A stretch of 40,001 nucleotides of DNA from Diphasiastrum complanatum (taxonomy: Eukaryota; Streptophyta; Lycopodiopsida; Lycopodiales; Lycopodiaceae). A model generated the notes under the pieces. It was not told the origin of the DNA and made no database searches. It saw only the letters and a list, made by a program, of their open reading frames with translations. The stretch covers positions 14,021,392 through 14,061,392 of the forward strand of contig CM055106.1 of the NCBI GenBank assembly GCA_029204225.1, written 5' to 3'. Position 1 is the first letter of the stretch, and the number at the start of each line of letters is the position of its first letter. Of the stretch, positions 8,941-17,444 are shown one piece after another. Both the position numbers and the translations under genes were made by a program.

Positions 8941-10565
8941 GGGAACATTGTTGGCAGATCCTGTCCTCTCGTGGAGTACTTTGAAACCGACCAATCTCAA
9001 TCTCAAGCTGGTGTGAAGAGACACGGTGCTAACCCAATATGAATCTGAGACCGTGTGATAATCCACATCGTAGGTAAAGTGGTAGAAGTGGGGACCCTGA
9101 TACATCTGTCTCCAAAAAATGAAGTCGATAAAAGTCGGGTTTGACACCCAACTGGCCATGCCAGGCTCGCTCAAGGTAAGCTCTATAAATGAATCGTTTG
9201 ATGTAGTCATGGGTACCAGAAGGAAGAGCGGTGATAGAGATACCGAGTGTGCTAAGAAGTCTGGAGGCCTGAGAGAACCAAGCCACATGGTAGCCTTGAC
9301 TGTGAAGACGCTGAGATGAAACGAGAGCAGCCTGAGTATATCTCTGCTCAGAGGACTGGAACGCATTGACGCGTTGAATATATGTGATGAGCTGGAGTAA
9401 GGCATCAAGGTACATAGGCGGAATTGCAAACTCAGCAAGGATGATCTGGTGTGGTACTGAAGGCTTAGCCCGAATCATGCGTGAAAGCATAACGATCTTT
9501 AGTCGCGAGATACTGGCCCAGTCAGATGAAGTGAGGCCTGTACACCATGCAGCTGATGCATATAGCGTTGTAGGAGAAACGATGGTGTCAAAAAGCCGAC
9601 ACTTACTCGAGGCATCTCGAATAGACTTATGGAAGCTCTCCATCTAGGCAAGGGAAGCATGGCCTTTCCCAAGTCTACTAGAAGCTGCCTGTCTCGTACT
9701 AAATATAGGACCAATAAAAAGTGTGCCCAGGTAAGTGTAGGATGGAACAATCACTAACGGCCGACTGTCAAAAAGGAACTCCTGTTTCAACATAAAGCTC
9801 CTGGAAGTGTTGAAGACCATGACTTTGGTCTTCACAATGTTCACCCCTAGGCCCCATCTGGGACAAAAATCATGAAGACAATCAATCTGTCTCTGTAACC
9901 CCTCTCGAGTAGGTGAAAGTAGAACCACATCGTCTGCATAAAGAAGAATAGCGATCAAGATGTCACCAAGTCTGCACCCAGAACCACCGCACTGCTCAAT
10001 AACTCTCTCCAACTCATCATTATATAATCCAAAAAGTGTAGGGGAGAGGGAACATCCCTGCTTCACCCCAATAGTGCTCATGTTCTGCTCTGAGATACCT
10101 TTGTCACTCCGGAAACATCCCAATACTCTCTCGTAAAGTGCCATCACTGCTAGGACTGTGTCATCAGAAAAACCAAGGTCTCGTAGCCGCTGGATGAGTA
10201 AGGAGCGTGGGACAGAGTCAAAGGCTTTTCTGAAGTCAACGAAGCAGCAATAGACTCACTCTCACCGGTGCCGAGCTTCCTCAATAATGGCTCCGAGAGT
10301 AAAGATATGATTTGTGGTAGAATAGTGAGCTCTAAATCCAGCCTGGCCCATAGCCTGCAATCTCCTGGTCTCTGACTCAGTACTGACAGCTGACTGAAGA
10401 ATAATGCCATACAGCTTCGTGATAACGTGCCCAATCATAAGAGTCCGATAGTTACTAGGATTCTCGGGATCACCATTTTTGTGTATGGGATGGATGATGT
10501 TGGTGCACCAAGAAGAAGGAAAACCGGAGACAATGGCTTGATTGAGTAGAGTGGCTAGGAGAGGT
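8941..10565 (-). pseudogene. LINE D/E reverse transcriptase, 3' half
   Basis: From 10565 the minus strand reads LLNQAIVSGFPSSW, a YRTLMIGHV-type block, QAGFRAHYSTTNHIF, then an Arg-rich stretch with two TGA codons (10262-10264 and 10256-10258), then VYCCFVDFRKAFDSVPR. After one more change it continues with GVKQGCSLSPTLFGLYNDEL and AILLYADDVVLLSPT (10147-9644), so the YADD loop is intact. The 9643-9029 piece (204 codons) is the thumb and connection region that LINE A lacks. Confidence 0.85.
10561..10565. repeat. Target-site duplication, left copy (GAGGT)
   Basis: The five bases GAGGT lie just left of the element end TGTTGGAATG. The identical GAGGT follows the other end (TTCTTACA) at 14779-14783. 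Deleting the element and one copy restores the LINE RT frame. Confidence 0.85.
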
Positions 10566-10838
10566 TGTTGGAATGTAAATGGAATTGCTTACATTACCAT
10601 AGGTTACTTTGACCCAAAAGGTCGAGAGTTGTGTAACCATGGTCATTTAGTATATTAGGCCTACTAAACTTAGAGTTAGCTAAGTTAGTATGAAATTAAC
10701 TTGGTAGGGACTCATGGGTCCACTAGGCCTAATTGTGACATTAAGTACCCCAACTTGACATTTTGGAGGTACCTTATTCTTTCTATGTAACTTATAGAAA
10801 GTTGGATAGTCAATAGTCAAGTAGTTGGATAGCCAATA
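10566..10838 (+). mobile_element. Left part of a plus-strand copia LTR
   Basis: It starts TGTTGGAATGTAAATGGAAT directly after the target duplication. It is the inverted copy of the U3 end of the minus-strand LTR at 10839-11194, and the arms differ mainly by one tandem unit of about 24 bases. It is probably the outer piece of an older LTR in plus orientation whose other end is at 14757-14778. Together with its neighbour it forms a palindrome of about 630 bp. Confidence 0.7.
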
Positions 10839-11194
10839 GTCACATACAAATGGGATGCACACATATATATAGTCCAAGATGACTATCTAACTTCATGACT
10901 ATTGGCTATCCAACTACTTGACTATTGGCTGTCCAACTACTTGACTTTTGACTATCCAACTTTCTATAAGTTACATAGAAAGAATAAGGTACCCCCAATA
11001 TGTCAAGTTGGGGTACTTAATGTCACATTAGGCCTAGTGGACCCATGAGTCCCTACTAAGTTAATTTCTTACTAACTTAGCTAACTCTAAGTTTAGTAGG
11101 CCTAATATAATAAATGACCATGATTACACAACTGTCGACCTTTTGGGTCAAAGTAACCTATGGTAATGTAAGCAATTCCATTTACGTTCCAACA
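10839..11194 (-). repeat. copia-1 3' LTR, lacking its U5 end
   Basis: On the minus strand it begins TGTTGGAACGTAAATGG immediately after a purine tract and matches 14756-14398 of the 5' LTR. The remaining 118 bases of the 5' LTR are missing here. An inverted copy of the LTR start follows instead. Confidence 0.8.
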
Positions 11195-11205
11195 CCCTCC
11201 TTAAA
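11195..11205 (-). promoter_or_regulatory. Polypurine tract of copia-1
   Basis: The minus strand reads TTTAAGGAGGG directly before the 3' LTR start TGTTGG. Such a tract primes plus-strand DNA synthesis in LTR elements. It confirms the minus orientation. Confidence 0.75.
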
Positions 11206-11312
11206 TGGAAATGCATAACATAACATGAAGTAACTTTTCGAAAGAGAAAAATGCAACTTGCTGTCCGAACTTCATGTCGCCAAATAAACTTCGCACCGAA
11301 GTAGTCGAAATC

Positions 11313-12743
11313 TCATCCCCAATCATGTCCAACATATAAAAGGAAAAGAATGCGTAATAATGAAGCATCAAGTCGAAGGGTGAGGATTTGCATGCTCCAT
11401 CCAAAGTAGGGAACCAACATAAACTCGGCAATGAGTCGAAACATGGACTTGTAATCCATCATAGGCTCCCACATGATTCGAAAATACTTCTTACCATAAG
11501 GATAATAAAAAAGAGTACCAAACTCTTTTGGCATCACATCCTCCCGAACCTTACCATCAATGTCTAGCTCACATAGAATAGGCAATGTACCAACATCATG
11601 ATGAAGAGTAAGTGTAGAACCAAAAAAATCAGCAAGAGGTATTGATTTTAAAGAGGCATGTGCCTTCCCTTCGTAGTAAGACATTTCTTTGCTGTCCTGC
11701 AAAGTCTCCAATAGCCGACAAGGAACTGTTATGGGCTGTTCAACACTTTGTTGCCCAAAGTGTTCCCAACATGGACCATGTTGTCCATAATCTTCCGCAG
11801 GCTGTTCCTGAAGCATAATGGACTGCTTATGATGTAAAATGGGTTGTAAATGACCAAAAGAAGATGACTGAACCTGCTGTCCAACATCTTCATCATAAAA
11901 ATTTAGCAAACTATCAAGAGATGCATCAACGATGGCGTCATCAAAGCTGTCCCTCGAAGAGGCATGGGATGACATAGAAGATTTTTCAAATAATGAAAAA
12001 TTCTCTCCAAACAAATGCTCACTCTTAACACTTTGAACAAAAGTACTAATTGACACATGTTGACTCCCTCCTCGATTAATACAAAAAGGTTCCAAAGAGT
12101 GCTTGAATTTTTCAGCCTTTGCTAAAACATCAAATTGAAAAGGTTTCGCATGAAACTTTTCACCAATGCATCCATCGCATGCATCAACTTGCGGTGACTT
12201 AAAAAAAAAAGATTGCTTCAACATCTGCTCAATGTATCGTTGTTGAGAGATGAAGATTCCAGCCCCATGTGGAAGATCAACAAGAACCCAAGTGTGGTTC
12301 TTCATGAGTGAGTTGTACTCCTCTTGCATCGCATCCTCCCAACATTTTACTCCTTTGGCCTGCTCATGAAAAACAGGTTCTACTGCACCATCCTCAATAG
12401 AAATAAGAGCAAAATCAGAAAAATCAGCAAATTCTACTAATTTAGTAGAGGCACGAGTCTTCCCTTCATAGAAATGATCCACTTTGCTGTCCTGCAAAGT
12501 CTGCAACAACCATTTAGGGACTGGTTTGGGCTGTCCAACAGCCTTACCTTTGTTAACACTTTGCTGTCCAAAGTGTTCCGAACTTGGACCTTGCTGTCCA
12601 ATGTTTTCCGAACTTGGACCTTGCTGTCCAATGTCTTCAACAGGCTGCTCTTCACCATAAATAGGTTCTTCTTGATGAACTATGGGCTGCAAAATTGAAG
12701 GAGTAGTGGGCTGTCCCCCAATCAATAGATGAAAAAACAACAA
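11313..12743 (-). CDS. copia-1 pol-derived protein with duplicated pre-RT module
   Basis: An uninterrupted 476-codon frame. Residues about 15-85 are Gln/Pro-rich with a near-exact repeat (GPSSENIGQQ, GPSSEHFGQQ). A copia RT N-terminal block follows: KPVPKWLLQTLQDSK, then CWEDAMQEEYNSLMKNHTWV and LVDLPHG. It then jumps to a late RT block (GIFISQQRYIEQMLKQ), skipping the catalytic YVDD core. Later the Gln-rich plus WLLQTLQDSK module recurs in diverged form (FGHLQPILHH, HFGQQSVEQP, CRLLETLQDSKEMSYYEGKA). No polymerase activity is possible. The gag frame overlaps its start by about 90 bases in another frame. The displayed start is simply the first ATG. Function unknown. Confidence 0.6.
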   Translation of the reverse strand: MLFFHLLIGGQPTTPSILQPIVHQEEPIYGEEQPVEDIGQQGPSSENIGQQGPSSEHFGQQSVNKGKAVGQPKPVPKWLLQTLQDSKVDHFYEGKTRASTKLVEFADFSDFALISIEDGAVEPVFHEQAKGVKCWEDAMQEEYNSLMKNHTWVLVDLPHGAGIFISQQRYIEQMLKQSFFFKSPQVDACDGCIGEKFHAKPFQFDVLAKAEKFKHSLEPFCINRGGSQHVSISTFVQSVKSEHLFGENFSLFEKSSMSSHASSRDSFDDAIVDASLDSLLNFYDEDVGQQVQSSSFGHLQPILHHKQSIMLQEQPAEDYGQHGPCWEHFGQQSVEQPITVPCRLLETLQDSKEMSYYEGKAHASLKSIPLADFFGSTLTLHHDVGTLPILCELDIDGKVREDVMPKEFGTLFYYPYGKKYFRIMWEPMMDYKSMFRLIAEFMLVPYFGWSMQILTLRLDASLLRILFLLYVGHDWG

Positions 12744-13776
12744 CTTGTAAAGCTAAAGATGAGTTGTTTTCTGCTGAAAAACCAGCAAGATTTGAAGTGG
12801 CAGAAATCTCGTCTTTAGGAGAGATGAGATTATTAGTGACAAAAGCATAATCATTATTGACAAGATTATCCTCCTCTTTAAATTGTTGTTCTAAAGTAAT
12901 GATTGCGGTACTTGTCTCGTTACCTTTCTCTTTTTCCTTTGCAAGCCTCTTTTTACATTCTTTGATATGATGCCCAAACTTCTTGCAATAGTGGCACTTA
13001 CCCTTCTTCTTGGAGTCTTGATCTTGAGCTTCCTTAGATTTTTGATCATCTTTGGAAGTTTTGAAAGAAGGCTTCCCTTTCCACTTGCCTTTGCCTTTGC
13101 CTTTTGCAAAGAAAGCTTGATCTTCTTGTTCACCAAAGTTGATCCTTGTTTACTTTTCTTGAAGAAGTAAGCCAACAAGTTTGTCGAAGGAGTTTTGCTG
13201 TCCCCTAAGAGAAATGCTCAATGATGACACAAATGGAAAGTAAGAATTAGGAAGAGAGTTGAGAGTAATAGATACAAATTGTGAGTTCTCAATCACCTCA
13301 TCAATACTAAGAAGCTCCTCGAAGCTCCTCGATCTTCGTCAAGTGGTTTGTAAGCAAATCACCTTCTTGCATCTTCAAGATAGAAAGTTGATTTCGAAGA
13401 TATACCACTTTTGTCGCATTCTTTACTTGAAACATCTTGGCAAGAGTCTAACAAGCACTTTTGGAAGTCTTGCATGATCTTATATGAGGAAAGATAGATC
13501 TCTTCACTGATAATGCAATGACGGAATGTGCTTGTGCATCTCGTCGATCCCACTTCTTTTGCTCATCGGAAGACACCTCCGTAGATGAAGAAGTAGTTGT
13601 TCTAGATGGTGTAATAGGTGCCAAGGTAGGCGGCCTCTCTTCGTCACCATTAACTACTTCCCACAAACCTTTAGCAATTAGAAGGTTCTTTATCATGTAG
13701 TACCACAAGGAATAGTTTGTGCCATCCAGCTTATCTTCATTAAATAAAGAACCAATAGACTCTGATTCTTTAGCCA
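12653..13776 (-). pseudogene. copia-1 gag, frame-broken
   Basis: Begins at the ATG at 13776 with MAKESESIGSLFNEDKLDG, the copia gag N-terminus (retrotran_gag/UBN2 type), then GTNYSLWYYMIKNLLIAKGL. It is broken by a stop at 13448 and by a perfect 10-bp tandem duplication (GAAGCTCCTC at 13311-13320 and 13321-13330) that shifts the frame. Further on, in the original frame, comes a CCHC zinc knuckle CHYCKKFGHHIKEC (about 12996-12955) with basic flanks. The frame ends at 12653, overlapping the next ORF. A five-G run near 12720 probably marks the lost base that separated the frames. Confidence 0.8.
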
Positions 13777-14265
13777 TAACAGAAAAATCAGCTTGTGGTA
13801 GATAGGAAATAGACTTTCCAAGACAAAATCTACTCAAAGGGCAGCAACCTCAAAGCTGAAATTATGAGCACAATAGATTGCAATACTCCACATGCAATTT
13901 GCTCAACAAGTAATGAAATAGGTGGCTGATTTCTGCACAAAAAAATAGAATGCTCACAAATAGGTAGACTTCGAATGAAGCCAAAACCAAAGCCAGAAAC
14001 ACATGTATCTTCATTTAAGAAGTAAATCTGAAATTTTCAGCATGTAATTGAGTCAAGATCACATGCAATTGGTTTGAGCATGGGCGCCCTACTGCTAGCT
14101 CTCAAATAGGTGAAGGTGACCTGCAATTTCCTGCAAAATAGTTATAAGAAGATGAACGGATTCTTCTCCTGCAAAAATCAGCAGCTTGATGATTTTCTGC
14201 TACCACAAGGGGAAGAAGATAGCTTCCTATTGGGCGCCCTCCTGCAAGCAATCTGATCACCTAAA
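13777..14265 (-). other. copia-1 untranslated leader
   Basis: About 490 bases between primer-binding site and gag start with no long reading frame. GGGCGCCC palindromes occur near 14086 and 14233 and could be part of a packaging or dimerisation structure, which is speculative. Confidence 0.5.
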
Positions 14266-14278
14266 GGCTCTGATACCA
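14266..14278 (-). promoter_or_regulatory. Primer-binding site for initiator tRNA-Met
   Basis: The minus strand reads TGGTATCAGAGCC immediately after the LTR end CCTACA. This is complementary to the 3' end of plant initiator tRNA-Met, the usual primer of copia elements. Confidence 0.9.
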
Positions 14279-14756
14279 TGTAGGAAATAGAAGCCTAAGG
14301 ATCTAGAATCTTAACTATTCAATGACACATGGCTAGAAACCCTCTTGTAGAAACTCGTGGACAGCCAAGGAGAATAGTCAGTATTGCTTACAAAAGTGTC
14401 ACATACAAATGGGATGCTCACATATATATAGTCCAAGATGACTATCTAAGTTCATGACTATTGGCTATCCAACTACTTGACTATTGGCTGTCCAACTACT
14501 TGACTATTGACTATCCAACTTTCTATAAGTTACATAGAAAGAATAAGGTACCTCCAATATGTCAAGTTGGGGTACTTAATGTCACAATTATGCCTAGTGG
14601 AGACCCATGACTCCCTAGTAAATTAATTTCGTACTAACTTAGCTAACTCTAAGTTTAGTAGGCCTAATATAATAAATGACCATGATTACACAACTCTCGA
14701 CCTTTTGGGTCAAAGTAACCTATGGTAATGTAAGCAATTCCATTTACATTCCAACA
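14279..14756 (-). repeat. copia-1 5' LTR
   Basis: 478 bp, starting (minus) TGTTGGAATGTAAATGG and ending CTATTTCCTACA next to the primer-binding site. It is the only complete LTR of the element and shows what the 3' LTR has lost. It contains three tandem units based on CCAACTACTTGACTATTGGC. Confidence 0.85.
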
Positions 14757-14778
14757 CCTTAGGCTTCTATTTCTTACA
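14757..14778 (+). mobile_element. Right tip of the outer plus-strand LTR
   Basis: These 22 bases (CCTTAGGCTTCTATTTC, then TTACA) equal the U5 end of the family's LTR in plus orientation and have one mismatch to the inverted copy at 14279-14300. They are followed directly by the target duplication GAGGT. Confidence 0.75.
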
Positions 14779-14783
14779 GAGGT
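14779..14783. repeat. Target-site duplication, right copy (GAGGT)
   Basis: Identical to 10561-10565, next to the right LTR tip. Confidence 0.85.
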
Positions 14784-16077
14784 GATAGTAAATCCGCAGC
14801 ATGGATTAAACGCTCGGAATCAAGGTCATTAATATCTCTGGCTTTATTGGTGTTCATTTTCTTGATGGCATTGTGGACCATATCAGAGGTGAAGAAGGTA
14901 AACTCAGGAGGTCTAGGGGAAATGGAAATAGGTGTATCGGTATCGATCGTATATAAAGCAGTGGCATACTCAGTCCAAATGCGCAAGTCATCAAGGAGCG
15001 GAGGTGGAGCATGAGGAATGAACTCACGCCAGAATGCCCCTGTGGAAGAACTATAGAGAAGACCAATAAGTCGTTGCTCTTCCAAACTATCATAAGCCCG
15101 TTTCTTACGACGAAGTAAGCGGGTAAAGAAACGACGAGTGGGTTGCAAGAGATGGGGGTGTGTATGCGAGCATGTGTGACAAGGTGATGCTGGGAACGAC
15201 ACTCATCGTCATACCAAGGTGGGCGCACCGGTCTAGGATTGTTGTTCTTTTTGTTATGATGGGGTCTAGAAGGGAAGGAGGCAGCGGCAGCCGTATGGAG
15301 TGCTGTGGTAAGGAAGGAGGCTTGCTCTTCAAGCGGGCTATGATGTGGGAAAATGTGGAGCAGAGGGGAGAGCGAGTGCTGATAGGTAGGTGCAAGTGAA
15401 TGGTCAGAGATGTATTTGGGTGCACCAGATAAAGGTGGAGGTGAGGATTGTCGAGGCAAAGAAGTAGTACCAAGAGTGGTAGGAGAGATACAAAAATCAT
15501 GGATGAGTGAGATGGTTGATGGTGATCCCATAAGGTAATCAACAACACTATGGCCGCCACTGTGGGGATGACAGTTATATTTGCCCGAGTCGGGCCAACA
15601 AGTTAAACCATTAAGAATGGCCAACTCGTGAGCTTCACCTAATTGCAGCAAGTATTCTCCATAAGTGGTAATGGGGCCCAAAATGTCCTTAGAAATCCTA
15701 GTAACACACAAGTCATCTCCATCAAGGGCACATATACGAAGCTGGTCCATAGAATCATAAAACTCAATCTGCCGTGAAGCTGTCCTGGCATTAAAGTCAC
15801 CAGTGAGAAAAATGTAACCTCGCTCTGCATATCTGATAATAATTATAAAAAGATCAATGTAGGGTGAACCAATACCCTCTACAAAGGAAGAAGATACTGG
15901 AGGGAAATAACAAGCTGCAACAAAGATGTCTCTGTCAGAACCAACGCTATACCCGTCAATGCGGAACCAAATGTACCGTGAGTGTTCATCATGGCTGATG
16001 AACTCAAAAATAGGATGCAGTGACTCTCTATATAGGCAAGCGACCCCACCAGAACCTCTCCCACTAGCATATCTCAT
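14784..16077 (-). pseudogene. LINE D/E endonuclease and RT N-terminus
   Basis: A 407-codon frame (16077-14854) gives most of an EEP endonuclease: GSGGVACLYRESL, RYIWFRIDGYSVGSD, LTGDFNARTAS (catalytic GDFN), HPHSGGHSVVDYLMGSP, then ISDHSLAP (SDH). It ends in RPPWYDDECRSQHHLVTHAR and shifts frame. The overlapping frame at 15202-14774 continues with KKRAYDSLEEQRLIGLLYSS, PPEFTFFTSDMVHNAIKKM and ERLIHAADLLSP up to the LTR insertion. The first EEP strands with the catalytic Asn and Glu are missing upstream of 16077. This is the best preserved endonuclease in the window. Confidence 0.85.
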
Positions 16078-16480
16078 CTCCTGTCGATAGACCGAGGAAG
16101 ATAAATCAGATGGGGAAGAAGAAGGGCACGGGTAAGAAGAAGAGGAGGAGGGCTGCTCAGCAGGAGGGACAGAGGGGGATGCATTAGCGAGGGGGGATGA
16201 ATCAGCGAGGAGGGGAGTATTTGGAAATGAGCCAGCATGAGGGTCAGCGAGGGGGGCGGAGTCAGCGGGGGGACAGCGAAGGGGGCAGGAGATAGGTCAA
16301 CAGCAGAGACAGCAGGAGGGCCATTAGGCCGTGGAAGGCTGGCCCGTGGAGAGATGGAGCGAGGGCTGGCCTTCTTCCTTGAGGGCGCCATTTCCAGAGA
16401 GAGCACTTCAGCTCAGCGCCAGGTCAGCAGCAGTCCAGTGCCACGCTCCAGCGACCTCCACAACCAATAGTTCGATGCAG
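16078..16480 (-). pseudogene. LINE D/E 5' UTR and ORF1 start fused to endonuclease
   Basis: On the minus strand the ATG at 16391 starts MAPSRKKASPRSISPRASLP, a basic, Pro/Ser-rich start like a LINE ORF1. It is followed by Pro/Ala/Ser low-complexity sequence. One base shift later the frame is that of the endonuclease (PSDLSSSVYRQEMRYASGRG). So most of ORF1 and the first EEP strands were deleted and the ends joined through low-complexity DNA. Bases 16392-16480 are probably 5' UTR; the exact element start is not visible. Confidence 0.5.
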
Positions 16481-16694
16481 TTGGGTCGCTGACCTTTTGT
16501 AATCTTCCCAGTGATTCTACCTGAACTCCTGGAGATTTAGGATGGTCCTTTGCCCTTTCGACCTGCCGAGAAATCTAAGACCCAGGAATTTGTTGCTCTC
16601 TTTCACACTTCGACCTTTGACTCTACAAACTCATTGAAACTGGCATCTTAGCTCATCGATAGACAGCTTCGAGGGCGGCAAATGGAATCTTCTC

Positions 16695-16755
16695 AAGGGA
16701 TTCCTCCTGCCAGCAGTCGACTCAAAAAGACGACTGCTGGCAGGAGGAATCCCTT
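16695..16755. repeat. Perfect 25-bp hairpin
   Basis: AAGGGATTCCTCCTGCCAGC and the next five bases (arm 16695-16719) pair perfectly with 16731-16755 across an 11-base loop (ACTCAAAAAGA). A mismatch-free stem in otherwise decayed DNA suggests recent origin. It overlaps a 60-codon plus-strand frame with no recognisable product. Confidence 0.9.
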
Positions 16756-17105
16756 CAAAAGTGTAATGGCTCCAAGGAAGTCTCAGAGCCAAATTGCTCA
16801 TTCACAGAGATTGCCTGCCAACAGCGCTTGTGTGTGTGAATGTGATGTTAGCATTCAGAGATAGCGATGGAGTATTGGCAGTGATAGAGGTTCCTTCACA
16901 TAGGTGACTAGTAATCCAAGGACGAATCTAGCTCAGATGACAATGAAGGAGGAGACATCATTTTCTGCTCAGGTACGCGCTCAACTGCAGTTGTAGCATA
17001 AGTAGTATAGAATGCGAGCTGCATGAAAATGATTGGTGACTAATGACTCAAAATGTCAGAGCCCAACAACCAGTGAGTCTGCTCTAAAAAAGATCTGCTC
17101 TAAGA
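16756..17105. other. Anonymous sequence
   Basis: No coding similarity seen. A 10-base direct repeat TCTGCTCTAA, separated by six bases, lies just left of the orphan LINE 3' UTR and could be a target duplication relic. Confidence 0.35.
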
Positions 17106-17230
17106 GACTTTATTATCATTTTAATGCTAAAAAGCATATAAGGCCAAATAATACATCTCAAGTTTGACAGTCTATGTGGGAGCATAAATATGTTTCCAAA
17201 ATCAAACTCAAAATAAACTAGACTAAATCA
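17106..17230 (-). mobile_element. Orphan LINE 3' UTR
   Basis: GACTTTATTATCATTTTAAT, AAGCATATAAGGCCAAATAA and TGTGGGAGCATAAATATGTT match, in order, the 3' UTRs of LINE A (3148 on) and LINE D/E (8275 on). The coding part is absent, so this is a strongly 5'-truncated copy in minus orientation. Confidence 0.7.
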
Positions 17231-17376
17231 ATCAGAGAACTAGTCTCTTATCTTCTGAGTGAAATATGAATGAAAGCTCTGCGTAACTGAAAAAAGTAAC
17301 GCAACTGGTACAATGAAAAACAATGATCGATACAATGAAGTATCAAATATCATGATCTAGAAACTGGAGCTTTGCT

Positions 17377-17378
<2 letters not shown>

Positions 17379-17441
<63 letters not shown>
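17379..17441. repeat. (AG)n microsatellite
   Basis: A nearly pure AG tract of about 63 bases, to the right of the orphan LINE 3' UTR. Confidence 0.95.

Positions 17442-17444
<3 letters not shown>

Larger units (their letters stand above)
10839..14756 (-). mobile_element. Non-autonomous copia-type element (copia-1)
   Basis: Minus-strand order: 5' LTR (14756-14279), primer-binding site, leader, gag with zinc knuckle, a 476-codon pol-derived frame, polypurine tract, truncated 3' LTR (11194-10839). Protease, integrase, the RT catalytic core and RNase H are all absent, so it could move only with proteins from a relative. The two LTRs share about 355 bp; the 3' LTR lacks the last 118 or so bases. 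It lies inside a fragmented LTR of the same family, which is itself inside LINE D/E. Confidence 0.85.
8275..16480 (-). mobile_element. LINE copy D/E, split by an LTR insertion
   Basis: The 5' half lies at about 16480-14779 (5' UTR, ORF1 start, EEP, RT start). The 3' half lies at 10565-8275 (rest of RT, C-terminal region, 3' UTR ending in TTAATAAAGC). The break falls after the RT N-terminal codons for ADLLSP. The RT resumes at 10560 with the next expected residues (LLATLLNQA), in frame once the insertion and one copy of GAGGT are ignored. ORF1 is nearly all missing. Two CpG-type stops and a few frame changes mark it as inactive. Confidence 0.85.

Noticed and set aside
10150-10434. 94-codon minus-strand ORF in LINE D/E
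   Set aside because: It is an out-of-frame reading of the RT; the conserved RT residues appear in another frame of the same bases.
12891-13178. Basic 95-codon ORF in copia-1
   Set aside because: Out-of-frame product of the gag nucleocapsid region; the CCHC knuckle is in a different frame.
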